Notes under the pieces: generated by a model
Databases searched by the model: none
What the model saw: only the letters and a program-made list of their open reading frames with translations
Told to the model about the DNA's origin: nothing
Source of the DNA: Seminavis robusta
Taxonomy: Eukaryota > Bacillariophyta > Bacillariophyceae > Naviculales > Naviculaceae
NCBI GenBank assembly: GCA_903772945.1
Contig: CAICTM010000065.1
Location: 62,001 to 126,000 of the forward strand
DNA: 64,000 nt
Reading direction: 5' to 3'
Translations under genes and position numbers: made by a program
Shown: piece after piece, positions 42,508 to 52,766 of the stretch
How positions within the stretch are numbered: position 1 is the first letter of the stretch
Layout: each line of letters starts with the position of its first letter

Positions 42508-42910
42508 TGTTCACTTTGGGAAAGGAGATGCAGACTCGTCACTCCTCGTTTTTTTAATGCGAGAAGAACCCGCGTTCGCATCTCTCTACGGTATGGAACA
42601 TTAAGGTCTCACTCCCCACATCGGTTTAAGAGCATGCAGATGAAAACTTTAGCACGTTTCTACTGCTCCCTTCTGCGGGCCAAATGATGCAACGAACACG
42701 GTACAGTGTATCCACGGGCAACTGTCACGTCAATGATGAAGTTCGGGCTTGATAAGTTATCCTGTTATTATTGCTGCTATTTTGCTTCAAGATTACGTGT
42801 ACTAGCTAGCTAGTCAAAGTATTCCCCAGATCTGGTGCCGATCTTGCGCCTTGCCATCCCCAGAGCTCCGGATCTCATCAAGGGCGCCTCATAAAAGAAG
42901 ACTGTCCAGG
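42508..42910. other. Intergenic, no gene seen
   Basis: No coding signal; a CTAGCTAGCTAG run near 42801. Confidence 0.5.
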
Positions 42911-43356
42911 ATGGTTGCTACTAGACTGATCATTGCTTTATCTTGGTGCAGCTTCTAGTAGTGGCTTCTGTGGCCACGGATGCTGCACCAGCAGATAATG
43001 GTGCCATGAAAGGAGAGCAACCTGAGGGAGAAGAGTTTCGGATGAACACATGGGACTTTCTACACAACTGGATCATGGGAGGCACCATGGAGGCAGTGAA
43101 GCAGCCTTTGCCCCAACCAATCTTTGTTATTGGAGCAGGTCTACCACGAACAGCGACGGCTAGCTTTCGAACAGCCATGGGCTTGCTGAACATGAAATCT
43201 TATCACATGATTGATGGGTGCATGGAGACTCCCGGCCACCAGGACATGTGGTACAAATTTCAGGTTGAACAATCCATTTCAATAGATGATGTTCTGGATC
43301 CAACATCTTGCCAGGAGAAGCCACCCAGAACTGTTTCCGTAACTGTCCAGCTGTAA
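42911..43356 (+). pseudogene. Truncated P-loop sulfotransferase-like gene
   Basis: The frame from about 42943 carries IFVIGAGLPRTATASFRTAM, the 5'-PSB loop that binds PAPS sulfate, then SYHMIDGC and HQDMWYKF, as in the Sulfotransfer_4-like family. Family members run ~250-300 aa; this one stops ~70 residues after the loop, before the 3'-PB motif. Upstream, the ATG at 42911 opens a signal-like leader (MVATRLIIALS) in a different frame from LLVVASVATDAA, so the leader is also broken. Frames beyond 43356 show only weak traces to ~43540. Unseen introns are the alternative. Confidence 0.55.
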
Positions 43357-43743
43357 GGCATGCCGAATGCACGACGACATTCTCCAGCTTTTCTAGTTTA
43401 AAGTTACTATCCGCCAAAGCCTGCAGGAAGAGGGGAAGGAAACAGACAGTCGTCTTAGAAACTAGTGAAAAGGATAATATGTTGCTGTTTTCCTCCGTCA
43501 CTCGCTCTATCAGCTGGATGCCAGCCAGCCATCGTTGACGAACACTTTGCTGCGGATTGTGTGATCAATCAGTCTCGAAGTCACGGCAATGACCATTCAC
43601 TTTGGTCGATATTTGTTTGCGGATCTTCGAGCCACGAAAAACTCTCCATGAATACAGGCTCAGTAACTAGCTAGTTGTTCGTGTTGTTGCAACTCGAGAC
43701 AGTGCTCTAGCTATCAGTAATCTTTTGTGATGCCTTCCTTCCG

Positions 43744-45168
43744 CTATTCATCTAGAGCGTCCGCAAAGAGATCTTCCAATTCGGCTTGACCCACAGGCCG
43801 AGGGGATATTTTGGTGACTCGATGTTGTGGTAGTGTACCCTGTACCAGACTTGGAATGTCTTCTTCCGTGTATCCAAAAGTGCGCAGGCCCATGGGGACA
43901 TCGAGTCGCACGGCTAGTTCCATCAGTTCATCTGCCAGCCAAAGCCCCACGTCCGCATCGGCAACCTGTTTTGATTTTGGTGCTGTACTAGCACCCGACA
44001 AAATTTGTGCACACGTCCTGTGTCGTTCCGGATTGGCCACGCCCGTAAACCGAAAGACTGCCGGGGCATTGACAAACACCGAGAGTCCGTGCGGGACAAT
44101 TGGATGATCCGTGTCATACCCACTGGCGGGAGTATAGCTTTTGCATTGAGACGCGACGGGATACGACATTCCATGACACAGATGAACTCCAGCGTTGCCG
44201 AATCCCATGCCCGCAGCGGACGATGCCATGAGCATTTTGGCTCTGGCATCCTCGTTTTCTGGGTCGGATATTGCTAATTGTAGATTCTGAGCGGCCGTTT
44301 CCAATGCAAAGAGCGCCCAAATGTCACTAATGGGGTTGCTGCCTTGATACGTAGGTCGTTGAAGCGGGGTCTCTGGTTTGGGTCTCTTGTTGAAATAAAG
44401 TGCCGTGTAACTTTCAATGGCATGGCACAGCACATCTAGACCAGAGTAGCAGGCAACCTCCCTTGGTTGGGTCAGGGTATTCAAGGGGTCCACAATTCCG
44501 AGGGTTGGCTTTAACCGTCGGTTGGCAATGCCCGTTTTGCTTTGTGTCTTGGTGTCGTCAAAGATGGCTACACCGGTGGTTTCACTTCCCGTTCCTGCCG
44601 TGGTGGGGATAGCAATCAGTGGTGGCAGCGATCCTTGTGAGATGGCTGGAACTGGGAGGCCCTTACCCACGGGCGGATTCACGTAGTCAAAGAACCCACC
44701 CTTGGGTGGAAAAGCGGCATACAGGTTGGCTGCTTTTGCCGTGTCCATGGTGGATCCTCCGCCTAGAGCAACCACGGCATCGTAATTATCCGTGCCAACC
44801 GTGTTGGTCAGGAAATCAATGGCATGCTGAAAACTGGCATCCGTGGGTTCTACCCTCACTTGATCGTAGATGACAACACTGCTGATGCCATTGGTCTCCA
44901 GCGATTCTAATAGGACTTGCATGCAGGGGAGTTTGCGAACGTTGCGATCAGTGAATACAACCACACGCTCCGCCGACAGAACATGCTTCAAGTCAGCCCC
45001 GACTTCGGCTGTGGATCCTGGACCAAATCGGAGGTTGGAGGCCGCCAGCTCACAGATCGGGTCGTTCTCGAATGGTTGGGAGGAGTAGGTCGCTCTGGTG
45101 GCGAGGCCCAGGCCCAGGCGATGGCAGCGACGGGAGAGCAAAGCTCGGATTCCAAAAGATGATACCAT
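43744..45168 (-). CDS. ADHFE1: Iron-type alcohol dehydrogenase ADHFE1 (hydroxyacid-oxoacid transhydrogenase)
   Basis: Single exon, 474 aa, near the family's usual length. The N-terminus is Arg/Ser-rich (RALLSRRCHRLGLGLATRAT), a probable mitochondrial presequence. The dinucleotide-binding region has VVALGGGSTMDTAKAA and IPTTAGTGSETT; the metal site is given by GLDVLCHAIESY and GVHLCHGMSYPVA plus a later His (DHPIVPHG). Sequence order and the ENDPICELAASNLRFG start match ADHFE1, which oxidises 4-hydroxybutyrate while reducing 2-oxoglutarate. A broken partial copy lies ~6 kb away on the other strand (51118-51580). A G-rich motif (45238-45266) sits ~70 bp upstream of the ATG. Confidence 0.94.
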   Translation of the reverse strand: MVSSFGIRALLSRRCHRLGLGLATRATYSSQPFENDPICELAASNLRFGPGSTAEVGADLKHVLSAERVVVFTDRNVRKLPCMQVLLESLETNGISSVVIYDQVRVEPTDASFQHAIDFLTNTVGTDNYDAVVALGGGSTMDTAKAANLYAAFPPKGGFFDYVNPPVGKGLPVPAISQGSLPPLIAIPTTAGTGSETTGVAIFDDTKTQSKTGIANRRLKPTLGIVDPLNTLTQPREVACYSGLDVLCHAIESYTALYFNKRPKPETPLQRPTYQGSNPISDIWALFALETAAQNLQLAISDPENEDARAKMLMASSAAGMGFGNAGVHLCHGMSYPVASQCKSYTPASGYDTDHPIVPHGLSVFVNAPAVFRFTGVANPERHRTCAQILSGASTAPKSKQVADADVGLWLADELMELAVRLDVPMGLRTFGYTEEDIPSLVQGTLPQHRVTKISPRPVGQAELEDLFADALDE

Positions 45169-45627
45169 GAAGAAAACAAATACTAAATAGATACGTTAAG
45201 GAGCGAGGGGGGCTAAGCTAGGCAGAGCAGTGGCTGTGGGTGGGTGGGTGGCTGGGGTGGTGGGGGTACCGGGAGAGCAATGAGGACGGGATGGGATAAC
45301 GATGATCGATGTCTCTTCGCAAAGATGGGAATGTCAAGGCATCATCGCAATCATCAAAAGATACATTCGTGACGGTTCAGTCATGAATCGAGGAAAAAAC
45401 TGACTAAACGTGGATGCGGTACTCCCGTGGATCTTTGGACCTTTAGCTTTACATCATGAGACTTTGCCAATGTCAGAGCCATGAAGTCAAATATCGATCT
45501 CGGAAGGTGGGTCTTCTACGATAGCTAGCTAGATAGTGTTTACGGGATGATACCATACGGATAGACCATTCATTTCAGAGACTTTGACAATACTTTGAGG
45601 ATTTGTACTTTTGGTTGTTACTAGCTA
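45169..45627. other. Spacer between ADHFE1 and PAS genes
   Basis: No gene. Includes a G-quadruplex-type run (45238-45266) and AGCTAGCTAG near 45525. Confidence 0.5.
45238..45266 (+). promoter_or_regulatory. G-quadruplex-type motif upstream of ADHFE1
   Basis: GGG-T-GGG-T-GGG, a five-base loop, GGGG and a further GGGGG run satisfy the standard four-run pattern. It lies in the promoter or 5' leader of the minus-strand ADHFE1 gene, with the G-rich strand being the plus strand. Function is inferred only. Confidence 0.4.
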
Positions 45628-47610
45628 CTAGCAACTAGTTCTCGACTCATCCATGCCGAATTGGGCAAGGTCGGTGAGGAAGGCGCAAAACATTCTTTCC
45701 TTTCCACCGTCAATGTTGATTTCAGAGAGCTTGAGCTCAATGTCCATCTCGGATCCATCCTGACGACGCGCCTTCAACTTTCGGCGCCTTCCCATTGCCT
45801 TGGCCTCTCCAGTTTCCAGGTACTTTTTAAGGTATTCATCATGATGCTCTGCGTGTCCACCTCCTACAATCATACTGACGTTCTGCCCCACGAGCTCTGA
45901 CCGCGTCCAACCGAGATGATCCAGGGCAGCCCTGTTGACACTTTGTATTATGCCATTGATGTCAATGTGAAGAACTGGATCCAAAGACGTGTCGATGGTG
46001 CCCCGAATGATATCCTCGTTGCGTTTCCTTTGGGACAGGTCATGAACGTATCCACAAAACATGCGCTCTCCATCAGGACCAGGCTCCAGCTCCACGACGG
46101 CCAACTGGATCGGGTATTCACTGCCATCTTTGCGCCTGGCGGGTAGTTCACGCTGCTTACCAATGACTTGTGTATCTCCAGTCTCCAGGTACTTCTTAAT
46201 GTAGGAATCGTGGTGCTTACCATGGGAACCGCCACAAATCATGCTGATGTTGTGACCCTCTAGTTCCTCTCGTTCGTAACCAAATGCGGTCAAGGCTGCT
46301 TGGTTGACCATGAGAATACGACCGGATTGGTTAATGTGAAACATGGGGTCGAGGGACCCCTCCACAATCTCCTTTGTCAGTTGTTCTCGTCGCTTGATGC
46401 GACTCAAGTCTCGGACAAAGCCACAGAACAATCGCGTGTCACCACTAAACGTATCCACCTCCACAACTCCCAGCTCAATAGGAAACTCGCTGCCATCTTT
46501 GCGTTTCGCAATCAATTCTCGATTCTTGCCAATCACTCGCGTGTCCCCCGTTGCCAAGTACCGCTCAATATAGGAAGCATGTTTGGGCCCATGCTCTCCA
46601 CCACAAATCATGGCAATATTCGAGCCCAAGAACTCGTTTCGGGTCCATCCAAACACCTTTTCGGCCGCGCTGTTGACCATTTGAATGGTCCCGTGCTCGT
46701 TGATCTGAAATAGTGGATTCAATGCTGCTTCAAAGACGGCTTCTGTGATGACTTCGTCTCGGTTGTATCCTCCAGTGGTTGCCACAGTGTTATCCTTGTT
46801 GCCAATTTGGATCAGCCCAAGTCCTCCAGTGCCTTCTTCTGCATCTTGTGTCAGGTCAAATACCACGCCTAGGCTTTCACTTGTGCCAGGGCTTTTCTCG
46901 TCCTTCTTGCCATCTACCTCAGCATCTGCTTCAGTGGTTGTTTTTGGAGCCCACTTGATATCGTTGACGTGCTTCCCAATGAGGCCCCAATTGCAAAAAT
47001 CCATGGAGTTGAGAGCGAGCTTGTTGAATTCCTTGATGATTCCATGCTTGTCTACTGTCATTTGAGGCATATTGTCGAATGACACCTTGTTGTTTTGATT
47101 TAGCTGCGATCGTCGTTTCCTTCCCTTACCGCTGGATTGGTGAGATTGTGACTGGGCTTCTCGGTATGTACCCATGGCCATGTCATGGAGGTCGGCGTGA
47201 CGAACATGGGCAAACCAAAAATAGGTATCCACTTGACATAGTTTCAATGTTCCAGGAAATGATTTGTTGTTGTTGGTGGTTTCCTCGCTGCCAACTTGGA
47301 GTTTTCCGGTAATGGTCCATTCTCGAATGGGATCATCCGACCGGGTAGCAAACTCCATGACCGACTTCCAAGCCAAGGTATCTTCTTGAGACTTGGCATC
47401 TTCCTTGGGGAGAGAGTGTGACCAAAACGATGTCAGTGCGCCAATGGATCTTCCCACCAGGTCGGTTTCTGGGGCGACTTCAAAGAGCTCTCGAGCCAAG
47501 GCGGTGGCATGGACAATGGTAGCATCTTCTTTGGATGCGTCGAGCAGAAACCCTGCATCAAAGGATCCCTCCAGGATGGATTTATACAAATCTCTGACAG
47601 CCGTGGCCAT
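45628..47610 (-). CDS. Multi-PAS-domain sensor protein
   Basis: 660 aa from the ATG at 47610; the frame stays open for 32 codons upstream, so a longer or spliced start is possible. The N-terminal ~120 residues (YKSILEGSFDAGFLLDASK, LVGRSIGALTSFWSH) look like a divergent PAS. Three close PAS repeats follow at ~300-410, 425-535 and 540-650, each with P.(F/L)(H/Q)I...G.I..VN.AA, the GGxHG/GGGHA loop, YLETG or YLATG, and RKDGSE or RQDGSE. No kinase, cyclase or DNA-binding output domain is present. No LOV-type NCRFLQ cysteine motif is seen, so flavin photochemistry is unlikely. It may act as a sensor or adaptor partner; ligand unknown. Confidence 0.87.
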   Translation of the reverse strand: MATAVRDLYKSILEGSFDAGFLLDASKEDATIVHATALARELFEVAPETDLVGRSIGALTSFWSHSLPKEDAKSQEDTLAWKSVMEFATRSDDPIREWTITGKLQVGSEETTNNNKSFPGTLKLCQVDTYFWFAHVRHADLHDMAMGTYREAQSQSHQSSGKGRKRRSQLNQNNKVSFDNMPQMTVDKHGIIKEFNKLALNSMDFCNWGLIGKHVNDIKWAPKTTTEADAEVDGKKDEKSPGTSESLGVVFDLTQDAEEGTGGLGLIQIGNKDNTVATTGGYNRDEVITEAVFEAALNPLFQINEHGTIQMVNSAAEKVFGWTRNEFLGSNIAMICGGEHGPKHASYIERYLATGDTRVIGKNRELIAKRKDGSEFPIELGVVEVDTFSGDTRLFCGFVRDLSRIKRREQLTKEIVEGSLDPMFHINQSGRILMVNQAALTAFGYEREELEGHNISMICGGSHGKHHDSYIKKYLETGDTQVIGKQRELPARRKDGSEYPIQLAVVELEPGPDGERMFCGYVHDLSQRKRNEDIIRGTIDTSLDPVLHIDINGIIQSVNRAALDHLGWTRSELVGQNVSMIVGGGHAEHHDEYLKKYLETGEAKAMGRRRKLKARRQDGSEMDIELKLSEINIDGGKERMFCAFLTDLAQFGMDESRTSC

Positions 47611-47706
47611 GGTTCCAAAAAGACTCGATTCTCGCAAACTTTTGTCTCGGACAGGAAAATGAGTTCTGCGTTGCAGCTCACCAATACATTTCTTGCAAAG
47701 ATCCAA

Positions 47707-48513
47707 CAGCCCTTCACCTCAAGTCTTATTGTTCCCCGTTCTTTGTGACCTGGGGATGATACTGCTGGGCTGACAGGCAAATAGCTCTAGCTAGCTAGTA
47801 GGATCCGCCTTGACATGATAGATCTCGAGAGAGGCCTCATCGGCCTTCTTTTCAAGTTCCTCACTGTGGTCCCGCTGTGTAGAACCAGGTACGGTACGTC
47901 AGTCACTCTCGTGAGCAAGATGTGCATGTACGTCATTGGTGTCAGCAAAGCTAATCTCTAACTCTACGTGGAGGCTTGTTAGTCACGACTATGACATAGT
48001 CGACAGAGGACTCGATTCGACTCGCGAGTGACGAGTCAAGTCACCCGCCTACCCGACTGATCCATCTCCGCGTCCGCAGCTCGTTCCGCAGCTCCGGCTC
48101 CGACAACAACACCAAACACCATCCAAGAGCGGCAACTTGAACCTTCGTCAGACAACAACACCAGACTAACCAAGCATCTAGCTATCATCCAGACTATTCT
48201 GAGAGGCCCAGGAAGTGTGTTGTTGGGTAGTATAGAGCATGAAATCTGTCATCTGTGGCTCAGTCTCATCTCATCACCTGTCATTTTCCATCTGGCAGAA
48301 TCTGTCATCTGAAAATTGGGGTGAAAAAATGGGATGTCACCATGATGAGCTCACTTTTTTGTTCAACCGGATTGCTAGAGTTGCATACCCAACCGAACAA
48401 GGAAGACTTTCGCGATTGTTGATAAGCCTAGGCCAGATCAACCCCCCAGACCTTATTCAAGTCTACTTTTACCTTTTCTATCAATCTTCTATTCAATACC
48501 TATCAATTGCAAA
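47707..48513. other. Divergent spacer
   Basis: No gene supported. Contains AGCTCTAGCTAGCTAGTAG near 47785 and a CGACTCGCGAGTGACGAGTC near-palindrome at about 48020. Confidence 0.5.
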
Positions 48514-50277
48514 ATGAAGTTCTCTTCTTCTATCATCAAGCTGATCTCGTGGTCATGGACCACCGACAACAACAACAGCAACAACACCAAGAAGACCCCC
48601 GTTCTCCAGGTCGCCAAGGAGATGACGGGCAACAACAACAACAAGGATGTTCCTGCTGCAGAGGAAGTCCCAACATTCCAACTGGACGAGTTGGACAAGT
48701 CGGTCATCGAAACCGCAGCACTGTTGCACGGAAAGCATCCTGTTGTGGAATTCCAGCAGCACGGTCGCTACCTAGGTGCCTACGACCTTTCCCTGGTTCC
48801 TGCGGATCAGCATGGTCACTATGGATACGACAAATACAACCAGCACCGGCCCAAGGGCTGTCACATCAAACCCAGTCAATCAGCCAACGCTCGCTGGAAG
48901 ACCCATTACGGTCAAGACACCGAACGGAGCAATGGAAACCGTTTATCCTTTGCTCCCGTCAACACTGTATTGGGGTACTCTTCTGATGAAAGCGAACATG
49001 AGGAAAACAGCCGTGTCTATCGAGCCATGAACCAACATGTGCCACAGGCCCGATATGAATTCTGGCATGAAGCCCAACAACAATTCATTTCCCTCGGCAC
49101 ACCCACACCCCACGAACGCGTCTTGGATCTTGTTCAGTTGATTCAAGAGTACGGATACCAACAAGTGACCAAATGGATCACCAACAACCTATGGTTCCAA
49201 GGCGACAAAGCGTTCCTAAAACAAGCCCAACTGTACATTGAAATTGATGCCGTGCATCAAGACCTCGAGGCACTTGTTCGTTTCATCAAGGCGAAGAAAG
49301 GAAATGACAAGCAAGTCGCCCACTGGTTCATGGTCAACGAAAAGAACACCTACATGTTCGAACTCGCCATGTGCCACTTGCATCACGGTGGAATTCAGCG
49401 CAACGCTGACGACGAAATTTGCACCTTGAATACGCGAGAACAGATTGCCAAGCGACGATTTGTATATCGCAAGGTCAAGGATGTCTGCATGGAAGATGCA
49501 GCACCCGTAGTAGTAGAACAACAACCAACAACAACTAAAGATGTTGAGGCAATAGAAAAAGTCTCAACCATCGACAACAACAAGATGGCATCCGATGCCA
49601 CAGTCACATGCGAAGCATCGGTGGTTCCCACATGCACAGCAGTGGTCCCATACATTCAAAAGTGGCATGTAAAACACTTCAAGATCTTTGTGCTTGGACA
49701 ACAGCCATTTGTATTGGAGATGCGAATGATGAATGGTGTGCTACTTGGAGTGGCACCCAACGGCATTCTTGCAGCATTGATGAAGGATGGTGGAGGCCTT
49801 GTCAAGGAATTCATGCGGCAGCACAAGACACTACGATTGGAGGCAGGTGTTGCCTCGGACAACACAGATTACGAATTCGTGACTGGCCAAGTGGCAGCTG
49901 AAGAACCACTGGTCGAGGTCGAGGAAGAACAACAGGTTGACGCTGATGAACCACTGGTCGACAACCGAGTCGATGAGGAGGACAATGTGGACGCAGCACA
50001 ATCAACATTGCGGCGGTCAAAGAGACGCATGGCGGCGATTGCATCTCAGAGAATCACAGAGCAAATCAAGACAAAGCCACGGCGGGTGGCAGAACAACCT
50101 AGAATTAATCATAGACGCACGGCGAAGAAGAAAAAGCGGACAAAGCCAAAGGTGAAGGGCAACAAGAAGAAGACGACACCTGTGACGGACACACAGCAGC
50201 AAACAACAGTTCAGACAACAACAACAAGTCGGTCTGGACGGCAGGTACGAAAGCCTGACCGGTACATTCCAGGTTAG
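48514..50277 (+). CDS. Unknown protein with basic C-terminal tail
   Basis: Single exon, 587 aa. The start MKFSSSIIKLIS follows an A/C-rich leader. N-terminal ~60 residues are Asn-rich. A region at ~175-300 is helical and His/Gln-rich (FWHEAQQQFISLG, VLDLVQLIQEYGYQQVTKWI, QAQLYIEIDAVHQDLEALVR). A second folded part at ~385-450 reads IQKWHVKHFKIFVLGQQPFV and GVLLGVAPNGILAALM. An acidic stretch is followed by a strongly basic tail (RRSKRRMA, KKKKRTKPKVKGNKKK), with a final SGRQVRKPDRY motif. The tail suggests nuclear location or nucleic-acid binding. I do not recognise a family. The SGR.VRKP.RY ending recalls linkers in mobile-element proteins, but no element enzyme or repeat ends are present. 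Confidence 0.65.
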   Translation: MKFSSSIIKLISWSWTTDNNNSNNTKKTPVLQVAKEMTGNNNNKDVPAAEEVPTFQLDELDKSVIETAALLHGKHPVVEFQQHGRYLGAYDLSLVPADQHGHYGYDKYNQHRPKGCHIKPSQSANARWKTHYGQDTERSNGNRLSFAPVNTVLGYSSDESEHEENSRVYRAMNQHVPQARYEFWHEAQQQFISLGTPTPHERVLDLVQLIQEYGYQQVTKWITNNLWFQGDKAFLKQAQLYIEIDAVHQDLEALVRFIKAKKGNDKQVAHWFMVNEKNTYMFELAMCHLHHGGIQRNADDEICTLNTREQIAKRRFVYRKVKDVCMEDAAPVVVEQQPTTTKDVEAIEKVSTIDNNKMASDATVTCEASVVPTCTAVVPYIQKWHVKHFKIFVLGQQPFVLEMRMMNGVLLGVAPNGILAALMKDGGGLVKEFMRQHKTLRLEAGVASDNTDYEFVTGQVAAEEPLVEVEEEQQVDADEPLVDNRVDEEDNVDAAQSTLRRSKRRMAAIASQRITEQIKTKPRRVAEQPRINHRRTAKKKKRTKPKVKGNKKKTTPVTDTQQQTTVQTTTTSRSGRQVRKPDRYIPG

Positions 50278-51117
50278 GACGACAACAGGTAAGTGGGGGC
50301 GGCGGCAACGATGGATTGGGGGAACTACTAACACATTATTACAATACACAACGAGCAAGCATCTGGTGGGGTGCAGGGCTATACAACAATTTTGCGAAGA
50401 TGAATACAGTTGGTTCAATTGAAGGGTCACATAAAAGGTAGCCAGGTTTGTGGTTCCTGTGCTAGGCAGCCTCTATTGCAGAGTGCTTGTCCGAACGTCC
50501 TCCACGAGACGAAAGTCCAAAGTTAATACCCGTGACACCTGACAACCAACCTCTATCATTGTTGATGCTATGCTACAATCTTAAATACAACAACCAAACA
50601 TGGACATAGAACAATAACACATAGTAGACAATCTTTACAAACAAAATCATGGCTTCATTCTTTATAGTACAGTGGTTGTAGTAATTGAGTTCATCATCAT
50701 AGTAGCATCCATTTTAGGGCAAGCCTGGATCCTTGTATCATAAGCTGTCCTGGCTGTGTCCAAGTCACTTGGAACCTTTCAGTGGAGAGGAGGCCCCCCT
50801 TGCCCCAATCTAGCCCGGCCATGCTTGCTCGACTTGACTCAGTTGCAACCCAGAATGTGGGCACCAATGCCGCGGTTTAGTTGCGCGCAGTTTTCATCAA
50901 GCTGGCCAGCTTCTGAAGGTAGACGGGTCAAGGCGAGGAATTCCACAACAACTGAACAATGGGAAGCACGGCATGCATGTGAGCACCACGAGGCCATCAT
51001 GCACTCCAACAACGTATAAACTCACCTCATGCGTGATGGATGGGGGCTCTCTGGAGGAATTGGGTTTGGTTCCTTTTAAAAGGCTTCGCTGTGTATTTCT
51101 TTGTACTTTTCCGGATT
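50278..51117. other. Intergenic, no gene seen
   Basis: No coding signal recognised. Confidence 0.5.
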
Positions 51118-51580
51118 GGCGGAGCGTGTGGTTGTATTCACTGATCGCAACGTTCGCAAACTCCCCTGCATGCAAGTCCTATTAGAATCGCTGGAGACCA
51201 ATGGCATCAGCAGTGTTGTCGTCTACGATCAAGTGAGGGTAGAACCCACAGATGCCAGTTTTCAACGTGCCATTGATTTCCTGACCAACACGGTTGGCAC
51301 GGAATATTATGATGCCGTGGTTGCTCTCTAGAGGCGGAGGATCCACCATGGACACGGCAAAAGCAGCCAACCTGTATGCCGCTTTTCCACCCAAGGGGTT
51401 CTTTGACTACGTCAATCCGCCCGTGGGCAAGGGCCTCCCAGTTCCAGCCATCTCACAAGGATCGCTGCCACCACTGATTGCTATCCCCACCATGGCAGGA
51501 ACGGGAAGTGAAACCACCGGTGTAGCCATCTTTGACGACACCAAGACACAAAGCAAAACGGGCATTGCCAACCGACGGTT
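51118..51580 (+). pseudogene. Broken partial duplicate of ADHFE1
   Basis: 463 bases match the inside of the ADHFE1 gene (about 44515-44972, opposite strand) with only a handful of substitutions. Both ends are abrupt, so promoter, presequence and the metal-binding half are missing. Relative to the parent there is a 4-base CTAG insertion in the GGGSTMDTA region (GCTCT|CTAG|AGGCGG), which shifts the frame, and a 3-base deletion in KGGFFDY. High similarity suggests a recent duplication. The parent has no intron here, so retroposition and segmental copying cannot be told apart. Confidence 0.93.
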
Positions 51581-52766
51581 CGGCACCGTACCTACCGGTA
51601 CTGGCAAGCTTTATGTTTGATCTCAGGCCAGATGCTCCAGAATCTATCGCAAAGTCCACCGATAATAAGCCCGGGCCACCCTGCAATCTCGGCGTGAAAA
51701 CTTCGCACTCAAGATAAAGATGAAGGCTGATAAAGATGAAGGCTGAATGATATCTATCTTGAGGCATCGGAAAGTCACGATCAATGGTTGTGTAACTGGG
51801 GACAGTTTCCGAGCTTCTCATGAGCCACATCATCATATCCGGCTGGTATCAATCTGTTCATGCTACTAGCTACCGGTACCTGTAGTTTGACCACGGGGTA
51901 GTACGTCTCATGTATCTATCGTCTGTCTGTCTTCTTGTTTGCCACTGCCATCACCACAATAGTTGCAAGTGAGCATACTAGTAGAATGAATGGGGAATCC
52001 GTTTTCCTCGCTGTGGACGTAGTCTGCAGCTGGTGGTCGCGGTGGGCCGTGGATGAGGACAGTGCAGATTCGATTGGATCACATTCATTCATTCGAATAC
52101 AACTCGAGGTGGGTGTGCATGCGAATGAACCGAACTCAACTCAACTCAACTCCAACCGATCCTGTGCCGGCTACGGTACGGTACGGTAATCAGAGAAAGA
52201 AGAGAATGGCAGCTGCATTTGTTAGAATGCATGGATTGGGGTGGGGCATGCATAGGAAAGTTGTGAAAGATGATGCATCGCCGTCCCAACAAGGACTCCC
52301 TCATCGGAGTGACACACACCTTTGAAAAAATCGAGTGTCCCAATTGAATCTCCAATTGCCAAACCTCTTTTCTACTTTGCATGGCCTGGCATTTATTTCC
52401 AGGTGCAGGATTGTGTCGCCGTTCTGCATAGCATGAAAAGCTTTATTGTTATTGGCCACCTGGCATTGTCTACCGGTACGGGAGGTCAAGCATGCTCCTA
52501 GCTACGGTAGCTAGATCGTAATCCTTCCCATGAACGAGTTACGATTCCCATAGTCTCCTCCATGACACAGACAACCTGTGCACTCGTGTGTTAACCTGCT
52601 GCCCGAGCTCTGAAGCTGTTGGGGCAAATGAGCGACTTGTTCCAAAAATTAACCATGGAAGTCGTGTTGGTGGTGGCAGCGACCTAGCTAGTAAAACCTG
52701 AGCAGCAACGAAGCATCATTGTCTCAAAGAAAGACAAACACAGCGAAGAGAGATTGGAAAGACACC
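51581..52766. other. Intergenic, palindrome-rich
   Basis: No gene seen. Several GTACCGGTAC and GGTACGGTACGGTA motifs (51591, 51871, 52179, 52473) and CTAGCTACGGTAGCTAG near 52497. Confidence 0.5.

Noticed and set aside
45628-47706. LOV photoreceptor (aureochrome-like) identity for the PAS protein
   Set aside because: No NCRFLQ cysteine and no bZIP domain.
48514-50277. SGR.VRKP.RY tail as sign of a retroelement protein
   Set aside because: No protease, polymerase, integrase or terminal repeats nearby; motif alone is too weak.
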